Part shown: piece after piece, positions 1 to 8,451 of the stretch
Numbering within the stretch: the first letter of the stretch is position 1
Layout: every line of letters begins with the position of its first letter
Assembly (NCBI GenBank): GCA_964612145.1
Contig: CAZTBP010000021.1
Coordinates: 1-64,000 of the forward strand
DNA from: JAGNLV01 sp964612145
Lineage (GTDB): Bacteria > Zixibacteria > MSB-5A5 > GN15 > FEB-12
DNA: 64,000 bases
Direction: 5' to 3'
The notes under the pieces: model-generated
What the model was told of the DNA's origin: nothing
The model's input: the letters and a program-made list of their open reading frames with translations, nothing else
The model's database searches: none
Translations under genes and position numbers: made by a program

Positions 1-493
1 CCTCCAATCTACCAAATAATCCCTAAATGTCAAGACTTTTTTCACAAATAACCAACATACGAGCACCCGTAGTAATAAAAACAGCCGGCACCGCGCCTGA
101 TCATCAAGCCTGATTCCAGAGCAGTCGATGGACACCAGTGTCGATTCAAATGGCTGTGCAGCCAGGCATACCAGCCGGGTGGACATCTCAGGTGGGTTGT
201 CTGCCGATATACAATTCGGTGCGAGGAGAAGGGGATGAGTGGCACTAATAGTGAAGAAGTTCACAAACTCGACCCGCCAGCTGGCTCAAAAGACGACGAT
301 GCCGAGTTGATGCTTGATAAGCATTCCCGGGAGAGATCGTGATTATCTTCACAAGGGTCCATTCGGTTACATGCTCTGAAGGTGGTGGAAAATTGCCGAG
401 CACGTAGACTCAATTAGATACGATGTAGGCCTTTCGAGCCTCATGCCGGTGGGTCAGTGTGTCAAAATTCACACGCTGGTCAAAGCGAAAAGG
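1..493. other. Left-edge region without a convincing gene
   Basis: No long reading frame with a recognisable product lies here. A 67-codon minus-strand frame at 42-245 has low-complexity, non-protein-like composition and no ribosome-binding site, so I do not call it. The only candidate is the 35-codon plus-strand frame listed separately at 235-342. The base composition does not differ obviously from the neighbouring genes. Whatever is transcribed from further left is outside the window. Confidence 0.5.
235..342 (+). CDS. Possible 35-residue small protein (doubtful)
   Basis: An ATG-to-TGA frame of 35 codons is preceded at close range by a purine-rich GAGGAGAAGGGG stretch that would make a strong ribosome-binding site. 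The peptide is charged and hydrophilic, with an acidic KDDDAE patch, and has no signal peptide or membrane segment. I do not recognise it. It could be a small protein, the decayed 5' end of a longer gene, or chance; the good Shine-Dalgarno match is the only positive evidence. Confidence 0.2.
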   Translation: MSGTNSEEVHKLDPPAGSKDDDAELMLDKHSRERS

Positions 494-520
494 ACCGACT
501 CGGGAAGTATCCGAGCCGGT
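494..520 (-). terminator. Rho-independent terminator after the amidohydrolase pair
   Basis: On the minus strand ACCGGCTCGG and CCGAGTCGGT form a 10-bp stem with one G-U pair and a 7-base loop. A CCTTTTCGCTTTG tract follows. It lies about 45 bases past the stop codon of the minus-strand gene ending at 565. Confidence 0.7.
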
Positions 521-564
521 CGGTTGTTCACTTTTTGAACAGCGCCTGAACGTGAAACCCCGGC

Positions 565-1872
565 CTATCGGGCGCGGTATTTTTCATATAACTGCTTTTG
601 CTTGCTGTCTAGATCGACCTGCCGGCCCTCGATAAATTCCAAAATGACCCGATGATTGAGCGGGTCGAGGATGTCTCCCTCGGACACAATCAAGGTCGCC
701 TTCTTACCGACTTCAAGTGACCCGAGCCTGTCGGCGACGCCTAGAATTTCGGCTGTGGTCAGGGTTAACCCGCGCAGGGCGACCGGGTAGGGCAGGCCAA
801 ACGCGACTGCCTGGCCGGCCTGGAGAGGCAGATTTCTAACGCTGGTGGAGCGGTGACCGGAGGAGAAGCAAAAGGTCACGCCGGCCTCATGGAGAAGCCT
901 CGGGATTTTGTACTCCAGATCGTAGTCATCATCGGAACGCATCGGCAGCCGCTGGACCGGCCCGAAAATAACGGGAATTCGGCGGGAACGCAGCATTTCA
1001 GCGGCTTTGTAGGCTTCGCGTCCCCCGGAAATTATCAGCCTCAGATCATATTCATCGGCGAATGCAACGGCTTGTTCGATCTGTCGGAAATCGTCGGCGG
1101 CAACTATCAGCGGCATGCGCCGCTCGAACATGGGGACGAGACCCTCCCAGCGAACGTCAGCGGGGAGATCGGGATTTGCCTGCCGGGCGTTGTAGTAGGA
1201 GCGGGCCTTGTCGAAGATCTTCCGCAGGCGGGCTTGTTCCTCGGCCTGGTCATTCTTCTGTTCCTCAGCCGACTTGTCCATCCACCAGGCGTCGACAATT
1301 CGGACACTTGGCCAGGAAAGATGGACGCCCACCGACTTCTGTTCGACCGCGTCTTCAGCCGTCCAACCGTCGAGGTTCATCAGGCTGGACCGACCCTGAA
1401 TGAGGCGCCCGCCGGGAACGACGAGGGCGGTGGTGACGCCGTTGGACCGGACGGTTGGGATAATTTCTGAGTCCCAGTTGTAGGCGTTGTAGGCGAGGAT
1501 TTCGCCGTTATCGAGGCCGCGTTCGTTGAGGTCACTGGTAGCCCTGACAGCATTGATCTCGGTCAGTCCGAGGGAGGTGTTGGCGGCAATGAGGCCGGGG
1601 TAGACAATTCGGCCGGAGATATTGATGACACGGGCGTCTTCAGGGGCCGTGAGTTTGGGGCCGATTTCGGCTATTAAGCCGCCTTCGAGGAGAATATCGG
1701 TAGATTCAAGCAATCCATTAGATACCGTCTGTAAGTCACCGTTTGTTAGTAGGATCGGTTGTTCCTGAACTGGTCCAGGGATGACGTTATGGGCGTATGC
1801 AGAGCCCGCAAGGAACAGCGAGATTGCCAGGGCTGTTGCGAGGCGCGTTTTTCGAGTCGTATCAGTTGTCAT
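565..1872 (-). CDS. Secreted amidohydrolase-family protein lacking the metal-binding HxH motif
   Basis: The 435-residue product has a signal peptide (about residues 1-27, ending SAYA) followed by an imidazolonepropionase-like amidohydrolase fold. The N-terminal beta strands end at IVYPGLIA, and the C-terminal part contains the family's LGSLEVGKKATLIV segment. Where active enzymes have HxH just after the PGLID strand, this protein reads AANTSLG; later metal-histidine positions are also absent (LIISGGRE, FCFSSG). It is therefore probably a non-catalytic paralogue or partner. The start at 1872 is chosen because GGAGGTGAC lies just upstream and a clean signal peptide follows. It overlaps the end of the upstream gene by 11 bases, so the two are probably translationally coupled. 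The ligand is unknown. Confidence 0.85.
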   Translation of the reverse strand: MTTDTTRKTRLATALAISLFLAGSAYAHNVIPGPVQEQPILLTNGDLQTVSNGLLESTDILLEGGLIAEIGPKLTAPEDARVINISGRIVYPGLIAANTSLGLTEINAVRATSDLNERGLDNGEILAYNAYNWDSEIIPTVRSNGVTTALVVPGGRLIQGRSSLMNLDGWTAEDAVEQKSVGVHLSWPSVRIVDAWWMDKSAEEQKNDQAEEQARLRKIFDKARSYYNARQANPDLPADVRWEGLVPMFERRMPLIVAADDFRQIEQAVAFADEYDLRLIISGGREAYKAAEMLRSRRIPVIFGPVQRLPMRSDDDYDLEYKIPRLLHEAGVTFCFSSGHRSTSVRNLPLQAGQAVAFGLPYPVALRGLTLTTAEILGVADRLGSLEVGKKATLIVSEGDILDPLNHRVILEFIEGRQVDLDSKQKQLYEKYRAR

Positions 1873-4800
1873 TGTTGTCACCTCCGTCACTTGACGTTCC
1901 CCAGGGATGGCCGTGGTTGTCCGGAGGTTTATGGCCTCCAATACGCTTGCTGGACCGCCCGTTTTTGCCATTGCCGTCGGCCGCCAGAGCCTTTTGCACC
2001 AAGGCCTGTTTTTCGGCCTGAATCTGCTCGCGCAGGAGGCTGTCAGTGGCCAAGTCAAAGTACCGGGCGCCGTCGACCCAGGTTTGTTCGGCCCTGGCGT
2101 AGATCGAGAGCGGGTTGTCGCTCCAGATCACGAAATCGGCGTCTTTGCCCACGGTGAGGCTACCGACACGATCGTCGACACCGAGGATCTTAGCCGGGTT
2201 GATGGTTACCAGTTTCAATGCTTCCTCCGGCGACATGCCGGTGTACATGATTGACTTGGCGGCTTCCTGATTGAGTCGGCGGGCGAGATCGGCGTTGTCC
2301 GAATTCACCGCGACCGTCACGCTCCGCTCGGCCATCAGGCCCGGTGACTGGGGTATGGCGTCATAGGTTTCAAACTTGTAGGCCCACCAGTCAGAGAAGC
2401 TGCCTACGCCCGCGCCATGGGCCGCCAGTTCGTCGGCAATCTTGTAGCCTTCGAGGCCGTGACCGAACGAGCGGACAGTAATGCCGAAGTCTTCGGCCAG
2501 CCGAAGCATCATGAGCATTTCCGGGGCGACGTAGGCATGGCAGGTGATAAACGTCTGGTTGTTAAGCACTTCCCGAAGAGCTTCCAGCCGTAAATTGCGT
2601 CTGGGTCGGATGGTCTCTTCCTTTTGCGATGAAGATAGCGCGTTGTAGGCTGCCCAGTCCTGCTCATACTGACGGGCGGCCAGCAAGTAATCGCGAATAA
2701 TGGCTTCGACACCGGTCCGGGTTTGGGGGTAGCGGATATTGAACCGCTCGCCCCAGCCGGATTGTTTGACGTTTTCGCCCAGGGCGAATTTTATTCCCTG
2801 GTCGGCGGTCTTGAACAGAATGCCGTTCTCGTCGTGTCCCCAGCGCAGCTTTATCACGGCGTCATGTCCGCCTATGGGGTTGGCTGAGCCGTGCAGCAGG
2901 CGGGAAGCGGTAAGGCCACCGGAAAGCTGGCGATAGATGTTGACGTCATAGGGATCGATAATGTCTTTGATTCGGACCTCGGACGAGACGGCATCGGTGC
3001 CTTCATTGACGTTTCCGGAAATCGCAATGTGTGAATGTTCGTCGATTAGACCAGGGGTTACGTGCTTGCCGGTGGCATCGATGATCCTGACGTCGTCAGG
3101 GCTTTCCAGGTTGCTGCCAACGCCAGCGATTTTGCCGTCGACCACAAGGAGATCGGCGTTTTCAATTACGCCGGCTTCATCGACCGTCCATATGGTGGCA
3201 TTCCGGACGAGGACGTTTTCCGGTCGAGCGGGCTGATCTACACCGTATGAGCGGTTCGGGATTGTCAGTTTTGAGAGGAGGCTGTCGGGCCTGTCTTCCG
3301 GAGAGTCGTCGGATTCAACGGTGTCAAGTTCAGGGGCATACTGGGCCCGACGGACCGCGGTCCATTCGCTCCAGTCGCCATTTGGAAAAGCAACGGTGCC
3401 ATAGAGCAGGTCGTCGTCCAGACGAGCGGTAAAGCGCGTTAAACCGGGTGCGTCGGAGCCAAGGTCGGCCCTGAATTGGATCTTGTTATGGTCAATGGAT
3501 AGATCGCCGGCGGTTGTGGTGTCCGAATCTACTATCAGGCTGGCTTCGGGTTTCTTCAGCTTGCCCTTGACAGACAGCGTTCCTGAAAGGCCATCTAAGT
3601 GGAAACTGTACTCGCCCCGGAATTCCGTATGTGACAGAGGCTCGAATTCATAGTGGTTGCCTTTGACCCAGACAGACAGGATATCGGTGGTGTCGGCGAA
3701 CAGGTCGCCTTCGGCAATAATAAACGAGGCGAGCTTTCCGGGTTCGAGAGTGCCAAGATATCGGTCGACGCCGCAAAGCTCCGCAGGGACGCTCGTAAGA
3801 GCTTCCAGGGCAGTTCGGGGTGGCAGACCCGCTTTGACAGCTTCTCGGACATTGCTCAGGTATTTGGTTTTCTTGTCCAGTCCAGTCGAGGTAAAGGCAA
3901 TCCTGGCACCGCGTTTATGAAGCTCAGAGGCGTTGGTCGGCGCCCGTTCCCAATGGCGCAAGTCGGCCAGAGTAACATCCAGTTCGTCTTCCAATGTGTT
4001 CACTTCCGGTACGCCGGGGAAATTGACCGGGAGTACAATCGGAAGATTCCATTCGACGATATCCTGAGCCCGCCGGTATTCGTAACCGGATCCTACCAAT
4101 GTAAGCGGCAGGTCAAATTCATCGCCGAGGCGCGCGGCTCGAAGGAGGTCGAGATCATCGTTGACATGGAAGAAGACCGGGTCGCCGGCGTCGCGGGCGA
4201 GGGCCTCGATAGCGGCATTGAATTCCGGCATCGGCTGTCGCTGATTTCGTTCCCAGGCCCGATGGGCCTGTTGGTACCAGTCAACGTCGTAGTACATCTG
4301 GCGGATAAGGGCGATAATACCCATCAGGGAACTCGGATATTCCTGTGGTGAATTGCCTTTGCTGAATGACAGGGAGTGACAGGCATGGGGGCGGATTATA
4401 ATGTTATTGGGCAATCCCTCAGACAGCGAAACCACGGCTGATCGGCCCCGAAAGATACCATCCTCGCGGCCGGTGCGGACAGCAACAAATCCCTGGCTGC
4501 GATACCGATCGGCGGCAGATGAATCCGGTTTGAAATACTCGACCCAGTCTTTTTCGGCATGGATGGCGTCATTCCAGGCTTCGGCCCCGACTCGCTCGGC
4601 CTCGTACTGGGGCGTCCGGTTTCGTGAGCGGCGATCGGACTTTTCAATCTCCAAGCCGTATTCTGCGACGGGGTCGACAAAGCCGGGATAAATGGTGTGG
4701 CCATGAGCATTGATAATGGTCGTGCCGTCCGGTATCTGCACGTTTTCCCCGACAGCGACAATCACACCGTGTTCGTAGAGAAGGGTTCCGTTTTCAATCG

Positions 4801-4951
4801 CCCGGTCAGCATGGACTATGATGCGAGCGTTGGTTATTGCCGTCCGTGTCGGTGTGTTGTCATGCAGGCCGATTGTGGGTGTGGTGTCCACGGCTGTGGC
4901 GGTTGAAAAGAGCAGAACAGAAAGCAGGGCATAAAGCAGGTTGCGATTCAT
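1862..4951 (-). CDS. Secreted tandem-domain amidohydrolase, second domain metal-competent
   Basis: The 1029-residue product has a signal peptide (about 1-20) and two imidazolonepropionase-like amidohydrolase units. The first (about 25-450) has DPVAEYG in place of the HxH motif and looks inactive. A beta-rich linker (about 450-570) follows. The second unit (about 590-1010) keeps DEHSHI, later histidines in TCHAYV and FGHGLEG, and an aspartate in VNSDNAD, so it should bind one or two metals and hydrolyse an amide-like bond. The substrate cannot be inferred; secreted relatives are often annotated as amidohydrolase or prolidase-like. The start has GAAGG upstream. It is the first gene of a two-gene operon with the degenerate paralogue at 565-1872. 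Confidence 0.88.
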   Translation of the reverse strand: MNRNLLYALLSVLLFSTATAVDTTPTIGLHDNTPTRTAITNARIIVHADRAIENGTLLYEHGVIVAVGENVQIPDGTTIINAHGHTIYPGFVDPVAEYGLEIEKSDRRSRNRTPQYEAERVGAEAWNDAIHAEKDWVEYFKPDSSAADRYRSQGFVAVRTGREDGIFRGRSAVVSLSEGLPNNIIIRPHACHSLSFSKGNSPQEYPSSLMGIIALIRQMYYDVDWYQQAHRAWERNQRQPMPEFNAAIEALARDAGDPVFFHVNDDLDLLRAARLGDEFDLPLTLVGSGYEYRRAQDIVEWNLPIVLPVNFPGVPEVNTLEDELDVTLADLRHWERAPTNASELHKRGARIAFTSTGLDKKTKYLSNVREAVKAGLPPRTALEALTSVPAELCGVDRYLGTLEPGKLASFIIAEGDLFADTTDILSVWVKGNHYEFEPLSHTEFRGEYSFHLDGLSGTLSVKGKLKKPEASLIVDSDTTTAGDLSIDHNKIQFRADLGSDAPGLTRFTARLDDDLLYGTVAFPNGDWSEWTAVRRAQYAPELDTVESDDSPEDRPDSLLSKLTIPNRSYGVDQPARPENVLVRNATIWTVDEAGVIENADLLVVDGKIAGVGSNLESPDDVRIIDATGKHVTPGLIDEHSHIAISGNVNEGTDAVSSEVRIKDIIDPYDVNIYRQLSGGLTASRLLHGSANPIGGHDAVIKLRWGHDENGILFKTADQGIKFALGENVKQSGWGERFNIRYPQTRTGVEAIIRDYLLAARQYEQDWAAYNALSSSQKEETIRPRRNLRLEALREVLNNQTFITCHAYVAPEMLMMLRLAEDFGITVRSFGHGLEGYKIADELAAHGAGVGSFSDWWAYKFETYDAIPQSPGLMAERSVTVAVNSDNADLARRLNQEAAKSIMYTGMSPEEALKLVTINPAKILGVDDRVGSLTVGKDADFVIWSDNPLSIYARAEQTWVDGARYFDLATDSLLREQIQAEKQALVQKALAADGNGKNGRSSKRIGGHKPPDNHGHPWGTSSDGGDNNDN

Positions 4952-5135
4952 GAATAACCTTCACTTCCACTGAGGTTATTGTGACAGTACAAGAATCACG
5001 GACTATGTGATCCCTTATTCTAAGACGTACGGCTGAGGCGTAATATGGTTTCACTGACCGGAGAATGCAAGAGGAAATCCAGACTCAGGCAGTAGGCTTT
5101 GGGGATAAGTGAGAGTGGTGGTTCCGCGGCTAAAA

Positions 5136-8100
5136 CTACGGGCAGGAGGCCGGGGCCTGTCCGCCCTGGAACAGGTAACCGACAAGGTATGTGATGTCGG
5201 ATACGTTTGGATCGTCGCCGGAGTCACCGTCGACATTTCCTTCTTCGAGGCATGGTGGAGGCGTGCCACCGGCAAAAAGAAAGTCGACGAGATAAGTAAG
5301 ATCGGATATGTTTACTTCGTCCAGGCTGTCACCGTTGACATTGCCGCGTATGGGATCGACACAACAGCCCGCATCGCAGGCATCGCCAACGCCGTTGCTG
5401 TCGCTGTCAGCCTGATCCGGGTTTGGGGTCCAGGGGCAATTGTCCAAGGTGCAGGTGTTGGCAGGGAATCCGGGATTGCCGAAGCCGTCGCCGTCGGTAT
5501 CGGTGCACGTGTCGCAACTGTCGCCAATACCATCGGCGTCGATATCACTCTGGTCGACATTGGCGATAGACGGACAGTTGTCGCAGTCGTCGCCAATGGT
5601 ATCACCGTCGCTATCGATCTGGGATGGATTGCTGACCGACGGGCAGTTGTCACAGCTGTCGGGGTGGGAGTCCAGATCAGCGTCGGCCAGATCGTCGAAG
5701 CCGGCGCAAACATCACAGCCATCGGGGACACTGTCGCCATCAGAATCAACGTTGTCATCGAATCCAGCGCATATGTCGCAGCCATCCGGTACGCCATCGC
5801 CATCGGAATCGATGTTGTCGTCGAAACCGGCGCAAATGTCACATACATCACCGACCCCGTCACCATCGGAATCAGCCTGATCCGGATTGAATGTATCGGG
5901 GCAGTTGTCCGTTGGGCATTCGTTCTCCGGAAATCCAGGGTCACCGAAGCCGTCGTTATCCGAGTCAATGCAAATAAAAGAGTCGATCGCAATTTTAGTG
6001 ACAAACCAGTCATAGGCACCGTTTGATGTATCCTGGATAGCATTAACGGCGGGGAAGAAGAAGGTGCTGGTATACCCACCAATGTACGCGTTCTGGCCGG
6101 TGTCGACGGCGATACCGTAGCCGAACTCAAAACCACCGGCGCCGAGGAATGTGCCGTAGATGAGGCTGTCACCGGGCTTGGCAAAGCAATGTACGAAGAC
6201 ATCCGTGAAGTTGCTGTAGGTGCTGTCCACGGCGTTCTTGGTCGGGAAGTCAAATGAGGAGGTGTTTCCGGTAACATAGACGTTGCCGTCGGCATCGACA
6301 TCGATGGCGGCAGCCAGGTCACTCTTATTGCCCCCGAGAAAGGTGCTGAAGCTCAGGGCGTTGCCGGCCGGAACGAATTTGGTAACGAAGGCATCGATAC
6401 CGCCATTCGCCGCAACATCATAGGCGTTCAGCACAGGAAATCCGCTGGAGCCGGTGTAGCCGGTAACGTAGACATATCCGGAATCGTCAACATGCAGGTC
6501 GAGGCCCGCTTCGTTGTCTGAGTCGCCAAGGTAAGTGCTGAAGATCTGGCTTCCACCGTTGGAAGCGAATTGGGCCACAAAAGCGTCGCCAGTATTCGTG
6601 CCGCCACCGTAGGAACTGTCAAAAGGGTTCCGGAGCGGGAAGTCACTGGACGTCGTGTAACCGGTGACGAAGGCTTCGGTACCGGCGTTGAGAGCTAATC
6701 CCAGCGAAGCTTCATCGCCGGCGCCACCGAAGTAGGTGGAGTAGACCAGCGATTGGCCGTCAGAGCTGAATTTGAGAAGGAAAGCGTCCGAAGTGCCGTC
6801 GAGCGAGTTATCGAAAGCCGACGCTGTCGGGAAGTCGGCTGACTCAGTTGACCCGGTCAGATAAATTGAACCGCTACCGTCGACTTCGACAGCATCGCCG
6901 GCATCAGAGCCTGAACCGCCGAGATATGTCCCCTGAATGATGTCATCACCGGTTGTCGACAGTTTCAGGATGAACGCGTCTTCGGACCCGTTCAGTGATC
7001 CCTGGTAGGCATTTACCGTTGGCAAATCGGTGGAGTTCGTTTGACCGGTCAGGATCGCCTGACCACCGTCGTTCACGATAATGCCGAAACCGTAGTCGTC
7101 CCCTGTCGAACCGCCGATATAGGTGCTGTAAATCAGAGAATCACCGGCCGGCGAAATTTTTGCAGCGACAATGTCGTATCCGGAAATACCGCCCCCGTTA
7201 TAGGTGCTGTCCAGGGCGTTCTTGAGCGGGAAATCCGATGACGCCACATACCCGGTGACATAGGCGTTGCCCTGACCATCGATTGTAAGATCCCGACAGA
7301 AGTCGTTGGCAGTGCCGCCGAGCATGGTGCTATATTCAATTACGGGGTCGATGATGAGGGGAAGGTCCTTGTCGTAGCCCTCGGGAAATACGAATCCGAA
7401 AGAGTGCGGCCCGTGGATTTCAAACTCGGCCTCGACCGGGGTCATATAGCCGCCATGCGGCTGGTAGACGACTGGGGCACGCTCGACAATTGAACCGTAG
7501 TCGGTGTTTATAATCAAATGGCCCTCGGTGTCGAGCGCGATATCGTCCGCACCGCTTATACTTATGCGAATTTGATCGGGGGAAGCGCCAACAGCCACTT
7601 CAAAATCGTATTCGATATCGCTGCCGTTGGTGTGGTAGACGAGGTCGATACCGTCATAGATTCCCTCAAAGACCACTTCACCGAAGTGAGGGACAGATCG
7701 CTGCCAATTGCCCGGATCATTTCCCAACAGATAACTTGTTGGTGTTTTATCAAGTCGAGTACGTCCGTAGACGGTGGGGGTAGCATTGGCACCGTCAAAC
7801 GATATGCGTACGAGGCGATATTCAAAGCTATCGGGCTGTTGCGGGCGGTCGTAGCCGAAGCGAGAGAGATCGTCGGGATAGCTTGCCGGTACAATATGGT
7901 TGATGAAGTGATAATAGACTTCGTTTTGACTAAACCAGACGATTGCCCCGTTGGCATCCGACCTGAATGTTACCAGATCAGAGTATTGGCCCTGGTTGGG
8001 GATAAACGATACAGACTGATTGAGCAACCTGTTGTAGGCAGCGAGATCATTCGAACTGACCAGATCCCCCGTATTTTGACTAGCGCCTGCGTACGAAGTC

Positions 8101-8174
8101 GGAGCGGTCAGCCCGAAGATCAGGATGAATACAGTAATAAAAAGCCGCAAGGGCTTAGACCCGCAGTATGTCAC
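5136..8174 (-). CDS. Secreted SBBP beta-propeller protein with TSP3 repeats and dockerin-like C-terminus
   Basis: About 1012 residues. A signal peptide (hydrophobic core LFITVFILIFG) is followed by a DUF7948-like domain (about 30-230, beginning near FIPNQGQ). Then come roughly nine SBBP-type propeller blades (YSTYLGGS, NVYVTGNT-like motifs, about 270-690), eight or so thrombospondin type 3 calcium repeats (DSDGDGVGDVCD, about 705-925) and a two-repeat dockerin-like module ending near the terminal CP. It is probably a calcium-stabilised surface or extracellular adhesion/structural protein; no catalytic motif is visible. I chose the GTG at 8174 because GGAG lies 6 bases upstream and a clean signal peptide follows. 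An ATG at 8249 would add 25 residues without improving the signal. The C-terminal type is shared with six other proteins in the window. Confidence 0.85.
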   Translation of the reverse strand: MTYCGSKPLRLFITVFILIFGLTAPTSYAGASQNTGDLVSSNDLAAYNRLLNQSVSFIPNQGQYSDLVTFRSDANGAIVWFSQNEVYYHFINHIVPASYPDDLSRFGYDRPQQPDSFEYRLVRISFDGANATPTVYGRTRLDKTPTSYLLGNDPGNWQRSVPHFGEVVFEGIYDGIDLVYHTNGSDIEYDFEVAVGASPDQIRISISGADDIALDTEGHLIINTDYGSIVERAPVVYQPHGGYMTPVEAEFEIHGPHSFGFVFPEGYDKDLPLIIDPVIEYSTMLGGTANDFCRDLTIDGQGNAYVTGYVASSDFPLKNALDSTYNGGGISGYDIVAAKISPAGDSLIYSTYIGGSTGDDYGFGIIVNDGGQAILTGQTNSTDLPTVNAYQGSLNGSEDAFILKLSTTGDDIIQGTYLGGSGSDAGDAVEVDGSGSIYLTGSTESADFPTASAFDNSLDGTSDAFLLKFSSDGQSLVYSTYFGGAGDEASLGLALNAGTEAFVTGYTTSSDFPLRNPFDSSYGGGTNTGDAFVAQFASNGGSQIFSTYLGDSDNEAGLDLHVDDSGYVYVTGYTGSSGFPVLNAYDVAANGGIDAFVTKFVPAGNALSFSTFLGGNKSDLAAAIDVDADGNVYVTGNTSSFDFPTKNAVDSTYSNFTDVFVHCFAKPGDSLIYGTFLGAGGFEFGYGIAVDTGQNAYIGGYTSTFFFPAVNAIQDTSNGAYDWFVTKIAIDSFICIDSDNDGFGDPGFPENECPTDNCPDTFNPDQADSDGDGVGDVCDICAGFDDNIDSDGDGVPDGCDICAGFDDNVDSDGDSVPDGCDVCAGFDDLADADLDSHPDSCDNCPSVSNPSQIDSDGDTIGDDCDNCPSIANVDQSDIDADGIGDSCDTCTDTDGDGFGNPGFPANTCTLDNCPWTPNPDQADSDSNGVGDACDAGCCVDPIRGNVNGDSLDEVNISDLTYLVDFLFAGGTPPPCLEEGNVDGDSGDDPNVSDITYLVGYLFQGGQAPASCP

Positions 8175-8451
8175 CTGTTTCTCCGGATGTCGTCCAGCAA
8201 GTAAATAGGAAGTGTTGTCAATGTACCAGACAATGGTAATAAACAACATTTCCCTAAGTTGTCAAGTTCAATTACGCATAGGGTCAGGTTAACTACTTGT
8301 TGAATCGACACATATTGACATTTTGTTAGCCTCGATTAAGAGACGATTGCAGTTGCGCTACAGACGGTTAGAGGTGAGTCGCAGGAGCCATTACAGGATG
8401 AGACAAGCGATTGCTCCGAAACTAATAAAATGTCAACATCTCGGGTCTGGA

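Noticed and set aside
42..245. 67-codon minus-strand frame at the left edge
   Set aside because: It has low-complexity, non-protein-like composition, no ribosome-binding site and no recognisable domain.
853..1470. Plus-strand frame opposite the amidohydrolase gene
   Set aside because: It is a shadow of the strongly supported minus-strand gene, with no start signal of its own.
3653..4351. Plus-strand frame of 232 codons opposite the large amidohydrolase gene
   Set aside because: It is a codon-bias shadow without a ribosome-binding site, within a gene with clear protein homology on the other strand.
5440..5900. Regularly spaced DNA similarity that might suggest a CRISPR array
   Set aside because: The periodicity comes from thrombospondin type 3 codons; there are no identical repeats separated by unique spacers. 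The same holds for 28600-28930.
5109..6026. Long open frame on the plus strand opposite the TSP3 repeats
   Set aside because: It is the mirror of the regularly repeated Asp/Gly codons of the minus-strand gene, giving a repetitive Val/Ile/Ala product without a ribosome-binding site.
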